Source: Amanita rubescens (Eukaryota > Basidiomycota > Agaricomycetes > Agaricales > Amanitaceae). From it: a stretch of DNA of 64,000 bases. This document shows, one piece after another, positions 11,851 through 23,100 of the stretch (the first letter of the stretch is position 1; each line of letters starts with the position of its first letter). The translations under genes and the position numbers were made by a program. Location: the NCBI GenBank assembly GCA_015039365.1, contig WION01000003.1:1240001-1304000 (forward strand). The letters are read 5' to 3'. The notes under the pieces are model-generated. The model was not told the DNA's origin. It ran no database searches and worked only from the letters and a program-made list of their open reading frames with translations.

Positions 11851-12357
11851 GTCAATGGAGCAACTAATTCAGTTTGACCTAGCCAGATTTAACGATGCAG
11901 TGGGCGATGGCAGGTTGTAGATGACGCACCAAGCAAAATGACGGAAAAAGAGACAAAAGAACAAGGCACGAAAAGATAGACTGGCTCTTCCAGAGAGTGA
12001 ATGAAATCGACGACAACCGCGACTCCGGGGTGGCTAAGGGAAGAACACTCGATGTTAGGACGGTCAACGTCGAGAGCGCTTGCGCCGCTAAGGAAGAGAG
12101 GAAGGTAAGATAAGAGAAAAGGATAAAAGAGAAGGAAGGCTAGACAACGGCAACGTACCAAGCAAATTCCGCAGTTACCAAGCTACCAAGACGATTTTGA
12201 TGGATTCGTCCATATAGTTTCTCAGGCTCTACCTAGCACAGCCCTCGCCGCACATCCGATACTTATTGCACAGGATGATCTCCAGAACAGGGTCTTACAC
12301 CTTGCAGCGCATTTGGGCGATACACTAATGCTCAAGCGCTCAATGCTCGCCCAATAG
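11849..12357 (+). CDS. Small protein with an ankyrin-like motif
   Basis: A three-exon model of about 120 residues. Exon 1 reads MSMEQLIQFDLARFNDAVGD from 11849. A donor in GGCAG|GTTGTAG and an acceptor after TTCCAGAG join it in frame to VNEIDDNRDSGVAKGRTLD. A clear GTAAGATA donor then leads to exon 3, QIPQLPSYQDDFDGFVHIVS, ending NRVLHLAAHLGDTLMLKRSM before the TAG at 12355-12357. The LHLAAHLGD stretch resembles the core of an ankyrin repeat. All three exons stay open only in this joining. The first donor is weak and no family is recognised, so the model is tentative. Its ATG overlaps the start codon of the divergent tetraspanin-like gene. Confidence 0.45.
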
Positions 12358-12493
12358 AACAGACTAATGACTATGTAGTACCAGTTGACTCGAGTCAGTT
12401 GAATGTCACATTGTCACACCTACATAATAACGTCGCCTCAATTGCTTCGTAATTTTCCCTCTCTTCCACTACCACCCCCTTAGACTAATCACC

Positions 12494-13203
12494 ATGAGCG
12501 AAGAGTGGGATGCAAAGCTTGTCATTGGACACAAGAGATCGACTCCCAAGGTCGCCAAGAAGGATTCGGACTTGAATGGTTAGTACCTCATCCAGCGCCC
12601 CGTACATCGCTAATAAATAGATAGCTGTATGTCGACATATTTTCATTAGGCCGTTCAAAGTCGACTCATTGCGTGGCTTATGCAGGCTCGGCGGACTGGC
12701 GCAGTCGTCGCAACCGACAAGAAGTTGACCGCAGGAAGCAACAAAGCTCATCAGGGTGACCCAGCCTCCCATTTGTCTGACTCATTCTCGATCTAAACAT
12801 CTTCTCTAGGCACCGACCACCAGCGCATTGCAAAACTCGACCGAGAAAATGAAGTAGCTCCCCCACCAAAAATTTCGTCTCAGGCTGGCCGGGTATGGTT
12901 CGCGGTTTCCCGTTATCCTATGCAGAAGTTAATCTTAGGCATAACTAGTCAATACAGACTGCTCGGCAGGCTTTGAAACTATCACAGAAGGAGTTGGCTC
13001 AAAAGATCAACGAAAAGCCATCTGTTCTGCAGGATTATGAGACTGGCAAGGCTATCCCCAACCCACAGATATTAGGGAAGTTGGAGAGAATCCTAGGTGT
13101 TAAGCTGCGGGGTGCGTCTGGTTACTCTTACTTCTAAAGCTCTATCTGATGCCCTGCAGGCTCAGACATTGGAAAGAAACTGGAGGGGCCAAAGAAATCA
13201 TGA
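12494..13203 (+). CDS. MBF1: Multiprotein-bridging factor 1
   Basis: A conserved transcriptional coactivator that links TBP to bZIP-type activators and also limits frameshifting on stalled ribosomes. It starts [20 protein letters not shown] at 12494. The N-terminal MBF1 domain continues through [18 protein letters not shown] and [20 protein letters not shown]. The helix-turn-helix (XRE-type) part is [20 protein letters not shown], followed by [20 protein letters not shown]. The last exon ends [10 protein letters not shown] at the TGA 13201-13203. Four introns split it, one of them just before the final exon (GTGCGTCT to CTGCAG). Length, about 150 residues, is normal for the family. No defects were seen. 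Confidence 0.93.
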
Positions 13204-13361
13204 TGGCTGTCTTCGACCTCTCCATTACATCTCACAGCCTATCCCACTGCTGTACTCCCTTAGAGACTTTATAGATATTTTTGACATTAATGCAGGTCCA
13301 GGATACCGGAGGCACGATAAATCCAAACTATGGTGCTTGATCGTTCTCTTGTGAGCCCTAT

Positions 13362-15149
13362 TTACGTGAATTCAGTTATCCGTGCATTTGCGGTTAGGAA
13401 GCTCACATATGAAATGTAATCTGGACTTTCACATGCTTTGTATTCTTTCATCAACTCTTCACACGTTGCTCTAAACAAACCATGAGCAAAAGTTCGGTGA
13501 GAAATGATGTTGCACACCTTGCATCATCAAATTCTTCTAAACCGCTTTCGAACATCTTCTCTTTCTTATATTGCTCCAAGAATGCGTTCCGCCTGCGTAG
13601 CCTATCGAATTGATCTAGCATCCGTTTGAACAACTGCGGGAAGGTTCGATTATGTGAACAAGATGAACATAATGACTGTCACGCACGGAAGAAATGCTCG
13701 TATGGTTCGCTAACATCAGGCCACTCACACGATGATTTGTAGTAACATAAGGCGATCGCCTCGTGAGTGCAACTTGGATAGAAGCCGGCCCCCAAGGAAT
13801 GAAATTAGCTATTTGTCGTTCGCGGATGCGCAACAAGGATTGATGGACCTGTAATTACGAGCATGAGCAGCATTAGACGGGAAGATGTATGTTCTAACAT
13901 CTGTAGGATCAACATCGCCTTGTATAATGTTTAATATTGAAATATAACATGATGTCTTGTTAAGACTCGTTGAGACCATGCGATTTTTCGGCTGTAGCAA
14001 ACGCCGCATGACATCAAGTACTGTTGTTCGCCGGATAGGTTTAGCCTGGGTAAACGTCCGGTAAGACAGCAAAAGCGCAACGAGAGCATCCTTACTTTAT
14101 CGATCTGATCACTTGTAAATGGTGTGTACGACGTCACAAGGAAATGACACCGGGGCGTAGGTATTAGAGAGGCGATTATACCAACAAGATCATTATTCAT
14201 GTAGCCAGGATATCGTAATGTCTGGGTGCTCGCTGCCATCACAGTAGAGACCTGGCGAACGATGTTAAGTACATAAATGTTCTGTGTAATAAATATACAC
14301 GTACGAGTTGATTTGTCTGGTCAAATGAGGGTGTTTGAACATGCAAACGGTCTGCAGCGATACGCGCCAAAGCCCCGTTATCTAACACTACAACTGAATC
14401 CGCATGGTTGACGAGCCTTTTCAACGTGAGCAAGGAATTATATGGCTGAACCACAACGTCTCCTTCCTGAGCATTAGGGAATACGCTGTAAGTCTGGATT
14501 AGTTTCTTGGGGAACTTGTCGTTCAAGCGTTCTAATACGTAGGAACCCAATCCAGACCCTGTCCCACCTGCTATTGAGTGCATGAGCATAAAGCCCTAAA
14601 TGCTGGTATGAATTTTGCGAGAATGGCTAGACAAGGACACTTGCCTCGAGGGAGTCACTCCCTTCCGCTTCCCGGTCAATCATCTCCATTACCTCTTCAT
14701 AGATTTTTTCTCCTGATGAATAACCATGCGCCCAATTATTGCCAGCTCCTCCACCATCCTTGGACAAAAATATGTTTTCAGGATTATACAAGTTTGCATA
14801 TGGCGAGGCAAGAATATTGTTAATGACCTTCGCGTGGTTCATGTGCGCTGATCTTGGAATGTGGTACCTGAACTCACCCTGGGCTCTAGATCAACAAGGA
14901 TAGCGCGGGGGATATAGTGTTCGTCATCGGCCTGATAGAAGAACACGTCTTTTCTGTCACCACCCTCTGTGGCCCATTCTTCGAGAATGCCCTCCTTGTT
15001 AATCCCATGTTCGGCACAAAGTCGCTGCCAATAGACAGCGCCCACTTTACAGACGAAACAGTTAGATGGATGACAGGTACAATCTAACGCAAATGCATAC
15101 TCTGATTTCCACATTGTCCCAACTGAACAGTGACTATCTCTCGAGGCAT
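13362..15149 (-). CDS. TUB4: Gamma-tubulin
   Basis: The GTP-binding tubulin that nucleates microtubules at spindle pole bodies within the gamma-tubulin complex. It begins [16 protein letters not shown] at 15149. The GTP-binding loop appears as [20 protein letters not shown], followed by [28 protein letters not shown] and [10 protein letters not shown]. The C-terminal helices give [20 protein letters not shown], then [19 protein letters not shown]. The reading frame runs a little past the usual end to a TAA at 13362-13364; the short tail after PDYISY may be real or may hide a last intron. The gene is split by about ten introns. It is in tandem with the amylase gene, whose stop lies only 48 bp upstream of this start. 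Confidence 0.92.
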
Positions 15150-15197
15150 CGTGGCTATAGTACTATGCTAATATTGTCACAATCAAAGTCGCGTCTG

Positions 15198-17479
15198 TCA
15201 CGCGAGGACACTACACAAGAATACAACCAAAGATATGACAGCAATCCCGTAAGAAATGGATATAATATGGCCCGCAGATGTCATGCCAGCGCTCGCCGCG
15301 GCGAGCGAGGCTCCGCATAGACCGGATCCCTGGATGATAGATTCTGGTACAAGAATAACGGCGACTCCTCCTTTGGTATACTGTACTTCGATCATTCCAC
15401 TCGCTCCGACAGTCCATTGTTCGCATGATATAGCGCTAATGCCATTTTTTCGTAAATTTCTTGAACGAGTTGCATGAGGAATACCTACTCGATTAACAAA
15501 GACCCAGTTGTGTATGACGTTTTCACTGCTATGCTCGTTCCTTCTTGCGGCTGTGGCCTGCATGAGAAAGCCGAAAAAAAGACTGGACTGTTAAGGTCTC
15601 ACAGGGGATCCTATATTTGTTGCGATGGTGATAACGGGGTTTTTGGATAACGCAATACATTGCGCTGTCGTATTCAGAATCGCTGTTTCTTGATGTAGCC
15701 AATCTCCTTGGACCAAAAAGTTTCGGAGCTAGAAATGCATAAACGAACCGAAAGTTGAGACTATAAAAGTCCCGACCTTGTTCAGGGTGGTGGTATAGTT
15801 ATACGCTGTGGTCTTCGCGTAGCTGCTGGGCCATAAAGGTTCTCGATTGAACTACAGACGAGTCGGAACGATGTTTTATGTCATAGAAGCTTGTCTTACA
15901 GGGTCACTTTGGCCTGAAAATCCCTGCTCTTGCCCATAATAAACAATCGGTATTCCATCGGTCATAAAATTGATGACCATGGCATTACTAAGTTGGAGTT
16001 ATAATTGAATCTTCTTTTTCTCGGGAAACATACTAGAGGCTCTGTGGATCGACCGATAGATTTTGCCAACGCGGTAAATCTTGATTTTCCAAAAAGTTTC
16101 CAAGGACCCCTACATCCTGAAAAAAAATGTAAGCGACTCGCCACACAATATCTTTGGACAGACCTTGAAACTTCTCTGTGATTGTTGGAAAATATCAACA
16201 ACGGCAGACATGTTTTGGGGGCCGGGGATGGCAAAGCCGGAAGTTAATGCGCTGTACATCGGATAGTTCAGAACAGAATCCAATCCCTGAGAACCCTGGA
16301 ACGCCGCTATGGATCTAATCCAACGGTGAGAAGCAGAAGAGCTGTGGTACTTTTTAACTAACCCGACATCTGCTGTGTCGAAAACTTCTCCGATGCAAAA
16401 CACTCCAGCGCTGGAACAGAACCCTGGCCAAAAGTCCAATTGAACGTGCCTAAATATTTTTATTTCCTCTGCAGAAAAGCTGCATCATGAACGTACTTCG
16501 CGGCTGACAGGCAAGTTAAAACTTAAAACTTGTTTCGAGTTTACTGTCTGGCCTACTTACCATCAATACGAAGACCATCGATGTTATATTCTTGAACCAG
16601 ATTAGCGATCCACTGACCGTAGCCTTGTATGACGTCTGGGTGAGTTGTATTCAAGTCAGGAAGTGGGACATTCTGGTCTCCGAGCCAACAGTCCTGCTCG
16701 CTAGTGACGTTTCCCCATTGTATCGGACAATATGGATGATACAACGACTAACGACGCGAAGTTTGCATCCAAACATCTATTTGTCGACCAACTTACCGAG
16801 TCCTTAAACATGTACGGCGAGTAATCCGGTGAGGTACTAGTAGCCATGACATTATTGACGACAATGTCCACCATCAGGTACCTGAGTAACAGCACATGAT
16901 TTCGTGCCTTTCCGACTGGACAGAATACTCACATGCTCCTCCTGTGCAGCTCAGCAGAGAGTGCTTTCAGGTCATCAGAGGTACCGAAATGTTCATTCAG
17001 CAGGGTTGCATCTGCAATCCAATACCCGTGGTAGGGATCACCATAAACTGTTCTAGACCCCTCGTAGTTCTGGTTAACAGGGCTAATCCAGACTACCGTA
17101 CCTTATTACGGAGAGATACAAACGAAGCGGACATGAGTACTGACTGGCTGTAAACCCGGCATTCTGCACGTAGTCCAGGTTTTCACGAATTCTGCCAATA
17201 AGGTCAGAAATAGTTATGCCTCAAGAATCGCAGAATTCTCACGTATTCCAGGTGCCTCCACACCAAGTTTGTTGACCGGGATCGCACTTTGTTTTGTCAG
17301 CGCCTGGAGGCAAGGCAAACCGGTCGGTGATTATTCTGCTCCTTGGTCGGCGAATGATGAGAAGAAGAAAAAATAGACCTTGCTAACTGATAAATAGAAC
17401 GAGATCTCCATTGGTCTGCTGTCGCCGCAGAAGAGCATAATGCCCATAACGCGAAGCTAAGAATGGCAAATGATAACAT
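15198..17479 (-). CDS. Secreted alpha-amylase (GH13) with C-terminal GPI-anchor-like tail
   Basis: An endo-acting alpha-amylase that cuts alpha-1,4 bonds in starch or glycogen. The signal peptide MLSFAILSFALWALCSSAAT starts at 17479, followed after one intron by IITDRFALPPGADK and CDPGQQTWCGGTWNT. GH13 regions are visible: MVDIVVNNVM, NIDGLRID (catalytic Asp), GVFCIGEVF (acid/base Glu) and NFLENQD (third catalytic Asp, with Gln where many family members have His), then DGIPIVYYGQEQGFSGQSD. The C-terminus ends in a serine/alanine-rich stretch and a hydrophobic helix (ISISYGIAVISLVVFLCSVL), a typical GPI-attachment signal, so the enzyme is probably held at the cell wall or membrane. The stop is at 15198-15200. 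A sugar transporter lies divergently next to it. Confidence 0.9.
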
Positions 17480-17917
17480 GTGTGAAGAAAGAGCGAAGGA
17501 ATCAAAATGAGCGACTTGCAGCTAGCAGCTGCCCCGAAGCAAGTGTATTGACAAGCTTCTGGGAAAAGGGAGAAGTGGGGAAGGCGCGGAACCATTTCTG
17601 GTGACCATGAGCCGTCTTAAAGGCATCTGGATGCGGATCTTGGATCTCGTGTAATCAAGGTACTTGTGATTGAATAGCGACTGACACAAGCCGGCCGTGA
17701 CATTGAATATTTGTTTCCTAGGTTATGTCCCACATGACATCAGTGAAATGCGACTATGCTACGGAATTGGAAAACAGACTACTCACATCACATCGGGCCG
17801 TAGCGAGAGTAAATAGAGTATTTCGTGGGAATAGATGCCACGAAGGTTTTGCAAGACCCGAAATATGCCCCTGTCTTGTGCATGTGTGTGAATGCAAGCG
17901 AGTAAGTAATTCACACC
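17480..17917. promoter_or_regulatory. Shared upstream region between alpha-amylase and MFS transporter
   Basis: This 438 bp stretch separates two divergent start codons and should hold both promoters. No convincing gene is seen in it. A short ORF on the minus strand (17383-17595) overlaps the amylase signal peptide in another frame and is taken as a shadow. I did not identify a specific activator site. Confidence 0.4.
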
Positions 17918-19882
17918 ATGTCACAAATCCAATCCGACGTGCTTCCTCCGACCATGGCTGGCGAAACGTTTACACCTTATGGCTGGGCTCTTTGCTTATG
18001 GATCCTGACATTGGGATTCCAGGTGCGTATGTCATTCCTTTAAAGTCATCTCCCTGACCTCGTGGCTCAGTATGGGTACCACATTTCCGCTCTAAACCAA
18101 ATCAAAGCTGTCCTTACATGCAAAGAGTTAGCCCATTCCGAGTTCACTACCAGGTTTTCAGTGCCAACATGCATACCCATGTCAGACTTCACCTTTTCTG
18201 TGGTTACTTCTGTCTTCACAGTTGGTGGGTTGATGGGGAGCATGGTTGCCAGTCTGGCTATGGAACGTTGGGGACGTAAAGGGGCTTCCAAAGTCAGCGC
18301 CTTTCTCACCGCATGCGGCGCCGCCATCATGGGACTCAGTACAAGTGTATATGCCCTTGGATTTGGAAGGTGATTATACTAGGTCACTTTGATGCCGAAC
18401 GTATTTGACAATGCCTATGCAGATTAGTGATTGGCATAGGATCCGGTGTGGGCTTGTGCGTTGGCCCTATTTATCTCGCGGAAATAACTCCATCTCGAAT
18501 CCGTGGAAAGATTGGTGAGTCTCGTTTCGTCGCCCAGTGACTTCCAAGCTTGACAGATTGTAAAGGCGTTCTCACTCAATTAGGTATTGTACTCGGGATC
18601 ATGATTACCCAAGCTATCGGGCTCTACCTTGCTACACCGGCTCGGTGGCGTGCCGTGCTATTCTTTTCCTGTGCTTTGTGTACGGCCCAACTGTTGTTCA
18701 GCCCCGTCGTCGCCGAATCTCCCGTGTGGCTTTCGACTAGAGAAAAAACGGAAGAAAGTGCACATATACGGAAGAGGTTATGGAGTTCTCCGGCAGCCTG
18801 CGGTACGCTCAGCTCCATCCAGAATATACTGTTCAATAATGTCTGAATTCTCAGAGGGGTACGAGGACGTAGAAGACCCGCCGTTTGACGACATGGAGAC
18901 TCCGCTTGATGACACGGAACCTCTGCTCGACGGGTCAGAAGAGATACAGAAACAGGATGATAAGACTTCTACGGTGACGGTTCCTCAGCTTCTAGTCAGT
19001 CGTCATCTACAGAAACCCCTGATTATTATCTCTTTTGCGATGCTTTCACAACAACTTTCGGGTGAGTTCCATGCTTACTGTGTTCGCCTATTTGACCACT
19101 ATAATTTCATTCAGGTATCAACGCAGGTAAGCTATCACCCTGGCCATCAGTCTCACCGATCTCAACTACTCGCACGGGATAGTGCTTTATTACAGCAACG
19201 AGATTCTTTCCAAGTCATTGCCCGACCTTGGACCTTATGTATCGCTAGGGATCACAATCATCAATGTCCTGATGACATTTCCGCCTGTAGTGCTTATCGA
19301 AGCAAGTCTTAATCAATCGATTCGTTGAACGGTGTTTTGACTTTGAATTAGCGTTTGGGTCGCAAACGGCTACTTTCCATATCCATTTTCGGAGCCCTGG
19401 TGTCCTTGTCATTGGTGGGCATTGGCTTGAATAATGGCATGGTCGCATTATCGAGCGTGGCTATTATCACCTTTGTCATGTATGTCATCACGCTTCTCGT
19501 TATACCCTCGACTGAAGTAAACAAATTAAGGTCATTTGCCGTGGGCCTTGGCCCCGTTCCGTTCGTCATGATACCTGAAGTCTCTCCTGCGCATGTGAGT
19601 GATGTCCAACGATCCATGATGTCATGTTAAATCCATTCAGGCCGTGTCTGCGTTGTCCTCCGTGGCCCTCTCTCTTAACTGTGCGTTGCATTCTGAAGGT
19701 GTTATTTTGTGTAACCGTCTATCTTTTCAGGGATTGTCAACTTCGTCGTGGGCCTGGTCTTTCTGCCGCTAAGAGATCTTCTGGCTGGGGGAGACCCAGA
19801 TAAAGAAGGAAGAGTGTTCTATGTCTTTGCTGTCGTTCTATTTGCATCTGCATTTGTTTTACTGAAGAAGTATCGAGGATAA
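17918..19882 (+). CDS. MFS sugar transporter
   Basis: A 12-helix sugar/H+ symporter or facilitator of the SLC2-like family. It starts MSQIQSDVLPPTMAGETF at 17918. Signature motifs are LAMERWGRKGASK (loop 2-3), GRLVIGIGSGVGLCVGPIYL and EITPSRIRGKI, then VAESPVWLSTR, equivalent to PESPRWL, and GRKRLLSISIFGALVSLSLV in the second half. The central loop is acidic (EGYEDVEDPPFDDMETPLDD), as in vacuolar sugar transporters. It joins the first half through an intron with GTACGC donor and TTCTCAG acceptor near 18812-18855. The protein ends ASAFVLLKKYRG at the TAA 19880-19882. The overall pattern resembles yeast Vps73/YBR241C-type transporters, so a vacuolar site is possible. It is divergent from the amylase gene. 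Confidence 0.87.
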
Positions 19883-20140
19883 TGGCAGTCTACAATGTAC
19901 ACATTATATAGAGTCTGTAGAATATATAGAATTGCTGCGGAGACCAATAAATTCCCATCGGAGTTTCAAGTCTGTCGCAAGTCCAACTCAGCAGCAAGTC
20001 CTGCCTCACCGCTCTGTGCATCGACGAGTTTGGTGTTACGGGTGGTCTTTGCCTTTCCTTCTCCCTAAAAATTCTCCAAAACGGCGACCGGACCTGGGAG
20101 CGTAGCGCGGCGCTCGGTGACACCGTCCAGGTCGTCCCAC

Positions 20141-23100
20141 ATGGATAACCCGCCAACTACGAATATCCATACTATAGTCAAAGCCCAGATCGTCTTCCTT
20201 CTTTCCACTCTCACAGAGGAAAATTTCGAACGGAATCTGGCGGAAATACGCTCGGTACGATGTCGCGTTGGTTTCTTTGCTCCTACCAACATCTGATTCT
20301 TGCGATCCAGCTTTCTGAACAGCACGGGATAGACACGTACTTGCACTTTATACGCAGGCTCATCGTACATTCACAAACACGCTTATTCTCGCCGAATCCA
20401 CCCCCTTTCGATGCTTCAACGTCCCTCACCTTCAGACTCCTCGTTCAAGAGACTCAACGACTTGCACGCGATCCTCTACTTGCCGATAGATTCAGCCATG
20501 GTATCGACAGGGGTGATGTGGATGTTTTCCGGCATTTCGACCTTGTACGGTTTGTTGAACGCGTTGGGTTGCGACCTCTCGAGCGGCTTGTCCTCAGCTC
20601 CGCCATCGTATCTTGTCAAGCTAGACGAGAACTTCTAAGTCAGGCAATAAGTATGATTCGACTCGAGTTCGAGAACGCCGTCTTGTCCCTCTGCCACAAT
20701 CCCTGCTTTGACCATACAGATCTCGCACCGAATCAGGTTGCCAAATTGATATCAAACCTTCTTTCGTCGCCCCCGATAGACTCGCCTGTCCTCGATGCCG
20801 CCCAACGCCAAGCCCTTATAATAGCGGTGCAAACGAAATACGGTAGAGAAACTGCAACACCTATTCTGCAGAATGTCATCCCGAATATGAGGTCCGCTTG
20901 TTCCAGATCTCCTTCCCTTGCCCTCGCTGACTCGATGTTTAGCCTTCCGGCCGGTATTTCTTTGGTGCAGTTTTTGATCCAGCTGGGACCAGAGATAACA
21001 GCCGATGTAGATGTTGTCCGTGCCGTCCTCGAGCGTTTTGACATCGCGGAAGCAACTCCGCCTTGGGATTCACAGGTGATCGATATAATAGGAACTGTTA
21101 GTAGGTTGGCTGCTGAGGGAGCGGTTTTGTGTGACACCGGCGCCCTGGTAAGGGCACTGAGCAGCTTCGTGCGTTATCCTCTACTACTAAATTATCACCC
21201 ATTAATTTCCCCCAAGCGTGTTCAACTTGATTGGCCAAACGTTATCAGATCATTTGATTGGCCTGAAAGAAATGGTGTCGATACAGCGACATTGAAGCTT
21301 CTGATATCGATACTACTAAACTCACCACGGGATGTAGAGCCACATGCTGTCACGGCCTTTTGGACGACTTGGTCGAATTCGTTGTACCAACTGCGTTTGC
21401 TTGACGCTCTTCTGTCATTGCCTGCGGATACTTTCAATTTTGTTCAGTTACCTGGCCGCAGAATCATCACCATTGATGACGTAGCCGTTGCCAGTCAAAC
21501 CATCAAATCGCTTGCAGCCAATGTTCAAGGTCAAACGTGGAATTCAGCCGAATTGTTTGAAGTTCTCGTACGCATGGCAGGTTCAGAGTCTATCGAAATC
21601 CGATCCTGTGTTCGTGAAATGTTGGATAAGGCAATCAAAATTAGTGCAGAACTTGTGCACATGGGCTTATTCCAAGTACCGGTTGGTGTTCCGTCAATTC
21701 ATCTGTCCTGTCGCTCATTATTCAAAAGGATCCCAATTGGAATGAGATACGCACCGAGTATACTGAGAAGTTGCTTTCCATGTTCCTTGCTGGACATCCA
21801 AATCATCAACTAGTATTCATGAGGATGTGGCAGATTGAGCCAACATATCTAACGGACGCTTTTCGTAAATTTTACGAGGATAATCATTTTAATATAACTC
21901 GTATTCTGGACGTCGCTCAGGACCTCAAAGTGGGTTTATTTTACTCCTTTTGATTGTCAACCGTTGATATTTTCTCAGATACTTGATGCTCTTCTTGAAG
22001 TTCGACCCTTTGTTTTCGCTTTGGATGTCGCCGCCCTAGCTTCTCGTCGCGAATACCTCAATCTTGATAAATGGTTGACAGACAAAGTTACAGATCATGG
22101 GGTGGAGTTTCTCCATTCAGTCATCGTATTTCTTGACCAAAAAATGGAGAGTGAGAAGGTCTCGCGGTTGTCTGATCCACCGGTTGATAATCGGACAATG
22201 CCGCTAAACCCAAGCACCATAACGATTATTTTGCGAACCCTCCGAAATAAGTGCGTGTGATTTCTTTCCTGGACTGCAAGGACCTGACACCAAGACCCAG
22301 TACAAACCTCATGAGTGAAGGGGATCAAAACTACTGCCTTCAAGTCCGCAACTCCTGTCTGCAGATGTATCCTCGTCTCATGAGCTTGACTCCTGGTTCC
22401 GATGTAGAGCCTGGGTTCACGGTCATCAACTATTCGCCAGAGGTCGAAGCCGAGGTGGATAGTATCTACAAGCAGATGTACGACGAGAATACCACCATTG
22501 ACGATGTCATTGCAATGCTTCAACGCTACAAGGAATCAACAAATCCCCGGGATCACGAAATCTTCTCCTGCATGCTCCATTTCCTCTTCGACGAATACAA
22601 ATTTTTCCAGTCCTTCTATCCTACACGAGAACTTATGATGACAGGATATTTGTTTGGCTCCTTAATCAGACATCAACTGGTTGAATATGTCCCCCTCGGG
22701 ATAGCTCTACGATATGTCCTTGATGCGCTGAACTGTCCTCGGGAAACGAACCTTTTCAAATTTGGGCTTCAAGCGCTTAGCAGGTTTGAATTCAGACTGC
22801 AAGAATGGCAACCACTCTGCGAGGCTCTTCTTAGGATACCCCACCTGGCGGAAGCACGCTCTGATTTAATTGCCACCATACGACGCAATCTTGTGTCGGG
22901 TGACATATCTACGAACGGAACCACGGACGCACACGAATTAACGACTACCCTCCCGACCGAAAATTTTACACCCTTCACTTCAATCCAACCTGATCAAATC
23001 GAGGAAGAACTGCAGCAACCCCCGGAAGAGCTGTCCGATCGCATCCTCTTCATTGTAAACAACCTTGCACCCAGCAACTTTGATCAGAAGCTGGTTGAGA

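Noticed and set aside
11889..12161. Minus-strand ORF beginning with a signal-peptide-like hydrophobic stretch
   Set aside because: It lies over the introns and middle exon of the plus-strand ankyrin-like model, and its hydrophobicity comes from a pyrimidine-rich tract.
18550..19312. Apparent frameshift in the MFS transporter
   Set aside because: A normal intron (GTACGC donor, TTCTCAG acceptor) removes the break and joins SPAAC to EGYEDV in frame.
20065..20370. Minus-strand ORF (101 aa) with a hydrophobic segment, at first taken for a small mitochondrial membrane protein
   Set aside because: It overlaps the first exons of NOT1, whose match (LLSTLTEENFERNLAEIRS) is far stronger and has proper splice borders.
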